Below the pieces are notes generated by a model, which searched no databases, was not told the DNA's origin, and saw only the letters and a program-made list of their open reading frames with translations. Source: Treponema sp. (GTDB taxonomy: Bacteria > Spirochaetota > Spirochaetia > Treponematales > Breznakiellaceae). Taken from it: 8,442 nucleotides of DNA. The stretch is from NCBI GenBank assembly GCA_031258265.1, contig JAIRNB010000011.1:1-8442 (forward strand), given 5' to 3'. Position numbers and translations under genes: made by a program. Numbering within the stretch: position 1 is the stretch's first letter; each line of letters starts with the position of its first letter. Shown piece by piece: positions 5,504 through 8,442 of this stretch.

Positions 5504-7930
5504 CTATAGCAGCTCCGCCCGGGCATAAAATCCCCGCCGGGAACCTTCGATCTCGGCGCTGTTTTCAATATGAAAAACCCCGGTTAAGCGAATATCAGCG
5601 GATGACGCGCCTATATAAACGGTCATGTCCCCCTCCTCCACAACCCATTTCATATCCTGGTTCAGGAATGCAAACTGGCTGGGCCGCAGGGTGAAGCGCA
5701 GCCGCCGGCTTTCCCCGGCTTTAAGGGCAAAACGTTTTGCCCCAGCGAATTCCTTGTAAGGCCGGAGCATGCTTGCCTGTTCATCGCTTACATACAGTTG
5801 AACCACCTCCTCCCCGTCCCGTTTACCGGTATTTTGTACGGTGCAGGTAATTTCCACCAGTCCGCCGGTAGTCACCTTTTCGCTTACCGTAAGATCGCGG
5901 TAATCAAATTGAGTATAACTCTGCCCCTCTCCAAAATAATACAGGGGTTCGGTAACACCTTCGGCGTATCTGCTCAGAACGCCTCTGGTCTTACGGGCAT
6001 AGTAGCTGTTACCGGGTTTTTGTCCCTGGTACACCGGTATTTGGCCGGGGTTCCGGGGGGCGGTAATGGGCATCCGCCCGGCGGGGTTGTAATCGCCAAA
6101 GAGTACATCCGCCAGGGCCTCCCCGCCGGTAATGCCGGGATACCAGTTTTCCAGGATGGCGTTGATATGCTCCTGAGCCCAGGGGAAGGAAAGGGGCCGG
6201 GCGTCCATGTGAACCAGGACCGTGGGTTTTCCAAGCGCCGTTATTTCCCGGGCAAAATCTTCCTGGACTCCGCCAAGGCCAATATCATCACAATCAATCC
6301 CTTCCCCCACGGTACAATTCAATCCCCAGCCGTATTTTCCCCCCAGAGTCATGATCACCACGTCGGCCTGCCGGGCGGCTTCCAGCGCCTCGGCGAATTT
6401 ACTCCGGTCTTTACCGGCGACTTCACAGCCTTCGGCATAGATAATTCTGGTATTAGGGCATTTAGCCTTAAGCGCGGCTAAAATGGTTGGCGTTTTTTCA
6501 GCGTACAGGGCCTGGATGGCCTTAGTCACATCCGGATGTTCCCTGAGAACCTCGCAGCCCGGCATGGGTTCGGACTGTACAAAGCCATCGTCCTTCGGGG
6601 GGCCGAAAACACCGGCCATAGAATTGCTAACACCGTCCCCCATTCCGGCCATATCACCCATGGCCCTGCCCAAGGCCATTTCTATGGAAGCGGGGAAAGT
6701 ATAACAGCCAAAGAGAAGCCGCAGGCTGTTTGCGTGGGGACCCAGCACCGCTATGGTTTTAAGGTCCTTGGGCAGGGGAAGAAGGCCGTCGTTTTTAAGA
6801 AGCACAATAGATTCCCTGGCCGCCTTTAAGCTGTGGGCCCGGTATGCGGGATTCTCGTAGGCATCTTGGGCCAGGGCGGCAAAGGGATAGGGATTTTCAA
6901 AAAGCCCCAGCTTAAACTTGGTTTCCAGTACCCGGCGGACGGAACGGTCCACCAAAGCCTCGTCCACTTCCCCGGCCCGGACAGCCGCCGCCAGATGGGC
7001 GGTATAAGCCTGGGGCACGGGACATTCCACATCAAGCCCCGCCTTGAGAGCCTTAACCCCGGCATCCCGGAGAGATCCGGCAAGACGGTGGTTAATCAGG
7101 CGGTCGATAGACATATAATCAGAAACCAGCACCCCCTCAAAACCCATTTCATCCCGGAGCAGGCCGCTGAGAATTTCCCTGGATTGGATAATCATATCGT
7201 TATCAATAGTTCCGTAGGAGTTCATCACCGATTGGAGATGAGCTTCGGTAATTGCCGCCTGGAAGGGTTTGGCGTAAACCTCCCGCAGTTCCCGCCGGGT
7301 AATAGGATTACTAGCCATGTTAAGGCCGCCGTCACTGAAGCCGTAACCCAGAAAATGTTTGCCGGTTACCACCGCCCCGTCTTTCAAGTCCTCCCCCTGG
7401 AGGCCCCGGGTAAAGGCAACACTCATCGCCGCGTTCAAAGCCGGGTCTTCCCCGTAGGTTTCCCCCACCCGGCCCCAGCGGGGGTCCCGGGCCACATCCA
7501 TCACCGGGGACAAAGCCTGACGATACCCCACCGAAACCATCTGCCCCCGGATAATCCGGGCCATTTCCAGCACCGTGTCCGGAGAAAAAGTCGCCCCCAG
7601 GGCAATAGCCGAGGGAAATATAGTTGAACCCGGACTATTAACCCCGGTCAGGGCTTCTACATGAATAATAGGAGGAATTCCCAGAGGATTTTTCAGGATA
7701 ATATCCACAATTTTCCGGTTAAATTCGAGGACCTGCTCCCAACTGTTCAGGGAACAAAAAGTCGCCACCTCGCCGATTCCATCGGTAAAAGCGCCAAGGG
7801 TCTTTGCCGGATCGTCACCGGCGGCTATCATACATTGGAGCTGGGCTATTTTCTGTTCAAGAGTCATCCGGGAAAGAAGGTCCCCCGCCCGTTCCGCAGC
7901 CGGCACCTGGGCATCTTTATACTTTTCCAT
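5504..7930 (-). CDS. GH3 family beta-glycosidase (808 aa), probable beta-xylosidase/beta-glucosidase
   Basis: This is the first gene in transcription order. The barrel domain (about residues 15-345) carries EALTG (92-96, usually EALHG in this group), DPRWGRVGETYGEDP (149-163), KH (191-192) and the nucleophile D271 in GVLVSDYMS. The second domain (about 370-625) starts with ESIVLLKNDGLLPLP; E543 in VGEGID is the likely acid/base. A region of about 80 residues (410-495), rich in G and M early on, is inserted in this domain. YYFGEGQSYTQFDY leads into a fibronectin-III-like domain (about 690-785). The architecture fits bacterial GH3 xylosidases and glucosidases that act on short oligosaccharides, and the GH39 neighbour favours xylosides. 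There is no signal peptide. The frame can extend three codons to a TTG at 7939, but the ATG at 7930 is preferred, with GGGAGG 11 nt upstream. It differs clearly from the second GH3, so the pair is not a recent duplication. Confidence 0.94.
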   Translation of the reverse strand: MEKYKDAQVPAAERAGDLLSRMTLEQKIAQLQCMIAAGDDPAKTLGAFTDGIGEVATFCSLNSWEQVLEFNRKIVDIILKNPLGIPPIIHVEALTGVNSPGSTIFPSAIALGATFSPDTVLEMARIIRGQMVSVGYRQALSPVMDVARDPRWGRVGETYGEDPALNAAMSVAFTRGLQGEDLKDGAVVTGKHFLGYGFSDGGLNMASNPITRRELREVYAKPFQAAITEAHLQSVMNSYGTIDNDMIIQSREILSGLLRDEMGFEGVLVSDYMSIDRLINHRLAGSLRDAGVKALKAGLDVECPVPQAYTAHLAAAVRAGEVDEALVDRSVRRVLETKFKLGLFENPYPFAALAQDAYENPAYRAHSLKAARESIVLLKNDGLLPLPKDLKTIAVLGPHANSLRLLFGCYTFPASIEMALGRAMGDMAGMGDGVSNSMAGVFGPPKDDGFVQSEPMPGCEVLREHPDVTKAIQALYAEKTPTILAALKAKCPNTRIIYAEGCEVAGKDRSKFAEALEAARQADVVIMTLGGKYGWGLNCTVGEGIDCDDIGLGGVQEDFAREITALGKPTVLVHMDARPLSFPWAQEHINAILENWYPGITGGEALADVLFGDYNPAGRMPITAPRNPGQIPVYQGQKPGNSYYARKTRGVLSRYAEGVTEPLYYFGEGQSYTQFDYRDLTVSEKVTTGGLVEITCTVQNTGKRDGEEVVQLYVSDEQASMLRPYKEFAGAKRFALKAGESRRLRFTLRPSQFAFLNQDMKWVVEEGDMTVYIGASSADIRLTGVFHIENSAEIEGSRRGFYARAELL

Positions 7931-7941
7931 ACAAAACAAAG

Positions 7942-7947
7942 CCTCCC
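7942..7947 (-). promoter_or_regulatory. Ribosome binding site deciding the GH3 (808 aa) start
   Basis: GGGAGG lies 11 nt before the ATG at 7930. The alternative in-frame TTG at 7939 would leave only 2 nt, which is too close. The ATG is therefore the better start despite the slightly long spacing. Confidence 0.6.
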
Positions 7948-7966
7948 GATTTAATCTGATTTAATC
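7948..7966. promoter_or_regulatory. Tandem 9-bp repeat GATTTAATC upstream of the first GH3
   Basis: GATTTAATC occurs twice (7948-7956 and 7958-7966) with a period of 10 bp, about one helical turn. It directly abuts the ribosome binding site. In-phase direct repeats of this size can be binding sites for a regulator, here placed where they could block early transcription or translation. I found no convincing -10/-35 pair within the upstream 100 bp. Confidence 0.4.
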
Positions 7967-8079
7967 GCAGCCTGTCACGCAAACACAGTACAGATAGATT
8001 ACCTTGAAAAGCATATTTTGTGTATCATTTTTGCGGCGTTGATAAATTAAGGGGGGAGCACAGGGTTTTCAAATGCCGG

Positions 8080-8089
8080 GGACCGGTCC
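8080..8089. repeat. 10-bp palindrome GGACCGGTCC
   Basis: This perfect palindrome lies between the left direct repeat and the first hairpin module of array B. It might be a small stem of the array. No function can be assigned. Confidence 0.3.
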
Positions 8090-8114
8090 TTAACGTGCCG
8101 CCTTTTCTAACGCT

Positions 8115-8146
8115 GCGCGCCCTGGCCAAGCTAAAGCTTGGCCGCA
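8115..8146 (+). repeat. Variable-stem hairpin module, copy 2
   Basis: GCGCGCCCTG, stem GCCAAGC, loop TAAA, complementary stem GCTTGGC, then CGCA: 32 nt, with the same flanks and loop as copies 1 and 3 but a different stem. After CGCA it continues with TTAG and not the usual tail. Confidence 0.8.
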
Positions 8147-8156
8147 TTAGTTCCCA

Positions 8157-8183
8157 GCCCAAACCGCAAAGAGCGGTTTGGGC
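8157..8183. repeat. 11-bp hairpin between modules in array B
   Basis: GCCCAAACCGC and GCGGTTTGGGC pair perfectly over 11 bp around an AAAGA loop. It lacks the CTG and CGCA flanks of the 32-nt module and has a longer stem, so it appears to be a different hairpin type placed between two module copies. Confidence 0.65.
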
Positions 8184-8186
8184 CGC

Positions 8187-8218
8187 GCGCGCCCTGCCTC
8201 AGCTAACGCTGAGGCGCA
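8187..8218 (+). repeat. Variable-stem hairpin module, copy 3
   Basis: GCGCGCCCTG, stem CCTCAGC, loop TAAC, complementary stem GCTGAGG, then CGCA: 32 nt. It is followed after 4 nt by the conserved tail, as copy 1 is after 3 nt in array A. This makes module plus tail the basic unit. Confidence 0.8.
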
Positions 8219-8222
8219 GCAA

Positions 8223-8287
8223 TTCAATATTGGGGCGCTTCTTGGCGCTAGGCCGTGCCGCATTGTTTAATACACAACCTGCGGTTG
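8223..8287 (+). repeat. Conserved array tail, copy B
   Basis: This block of 65 nt has the same words and spacings as 3135-3200: TTCAAT, GGCGCTA, GCCGCATT, GTTTAATA, ACAACCT and GGTTG. It ends in hairpin ACAACC-TGC-GGTTGT (8274-8288), where the loop differs from copy A while the pairing arms are kept. Confidence 0.75.
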
Positions 8288-8326
8288 TATATTTCTGGCC
8301 CCCTGGATAACGGGGTTTTCAGTGCC

Positions 8327-8442
8327 CTGGCGGAGGGTTTCTCCCAGAATTCCGCCCTTTGGCTGTTATTTTCCCGCCAATAGCTGGTGATACTTGTCAT
8401 GTTATCTTGTCTTTTTTCTTGCTAAGTCCGACAATTTTTCTA
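8327..8442. other. Right-hand flank with no supported gene
   Basis: After array B and its flanking direct repeat, I see no gene, clear promoter or terminator up to the window edge. A T-rich stretch near 8410-8420 could belong to a signal continuing beyond the window. A 50-codon minus-strand frame (8248-8400) crosses this part but has no good ribosome binding site and ends inside the repeat tail. Confidence 0.4.

Larger units (their letters stand above)
8111..8289. repeat. Intergenic hairpin repeat array B
   Basis: The array lies about 180-360 bp upstream of the first GH3 gene. On the plus strand it holds module copy 2 (8115-8146), an 11-bp hairpin (8157-8183), module copy 3 (8187-8218) and the conserved tail (8223-8287). 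Array A has one module and the tail, in the same order and orientation, so B carries an extra module and hairpin. No gene is supported inside it. Confidence 0.75.
8063..8326. repeat. Direct repeat pair bracketing array B
   Basis: GGGTTTTCA followed by AATGCC (8063-8077) and GGGTTTTCA followed by GTGCC (8313-8326) flank the hairpin array with the same orientation. They may be boundary sequences of the array, or residues of a duplication made when it arose. The match is short and imperfect. Confidence 0.35.

Noticed and set aside
8111..8289. Integron attC site or REP element with its transposase
   Set aside because: The structure-over-sequence design recalls attC, but the expected attC core-site words were not seen and there is no integrase, cassette gene or REP-type transposase in the window.
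8020..8310. 96-codon plus-strand frame across array B
   Set aside because: It is made almost wholly of palindromic repeat sequence, and no protein motif or credible ribosome site is present.
8248..8400. 50-codon minus-strand frame upstream of the GH3 cluster
   Set aside because: It has only a weak purine-rich stretch before its ATG, shows no recognisable motif, and its last third is the repeat tail, where it stops.

Overview
This is a carbohydrate-degradation locus from a bacterium of roughly 50-55 % GC. Every supported gene lies on the minus strand, so transcription runs from right to left. The order of transcription is a GH3 glycoside hydrolase (808 aa), a second and different GH3 (687 aa), a GH39 beta-xylosidase-like enzyme (544 aa), and a MoaF-domain-like protein that runs off the left edge of the window (390 residues visible). 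None of the four starts with a recognisable signal peptide, so all are probably cytoplasmic. That fits hydrolysis of imported xylo- or gluco-oligosaccharides. No transporter or regulator gene is in the window.

The organism cannot be named from the sequence alone. The GC level, the gut-type hemicellulase set and the intergenic spacers full of short hairpins would fit a termite-gut treponeme or a similar gut anaerobe. This is inference with low confidence.

Layout from left to right: 1-1172 MoaF-like gene (minus, partial). 1173-1367 holds a convincing sigma70-type promoter for that gene, with a perfect 11-bp-arm inverted repeat on the expected transcription start. 1368-3002 GH39. 3003-3334 is a gene-free spacer with repeat array A. 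3335-5398 GH3. 5399-5503 is a short spacer with a hairpin directly after the upstream stop codon. 5504-7930 GH3. 7931-8442 is gene-free: a leader with a tandem 9-bp repeat, then repeat array B, then about 150 bp in which I see nothing certain.

The most unusual content is intergenic. Arrays A and B share a 32-nt module, present three times, of the form GCGCGCMCTG, seven variable bases, TAAM, the exact complement of those seven bases, then CGCA. The flanks and loop are conserved while the stem differs in every copy, with matching changes on both arms at five of seven positions. Each array continues into a shared tail of about 65 nt. Array A also has hairpins with GAA loops, including a perfect 13-bp stem. 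I can find no coding explanation for these arrays.

Functionally, the two GH3 enzymes and the GH39 enzyme could together reduce short xylan- or glucan-derived oligosaccharides to monosaccharides. The MoaF-like gene has its own promoter and operator-like element, so it is probably controlled separately and may not belong to the pathway.
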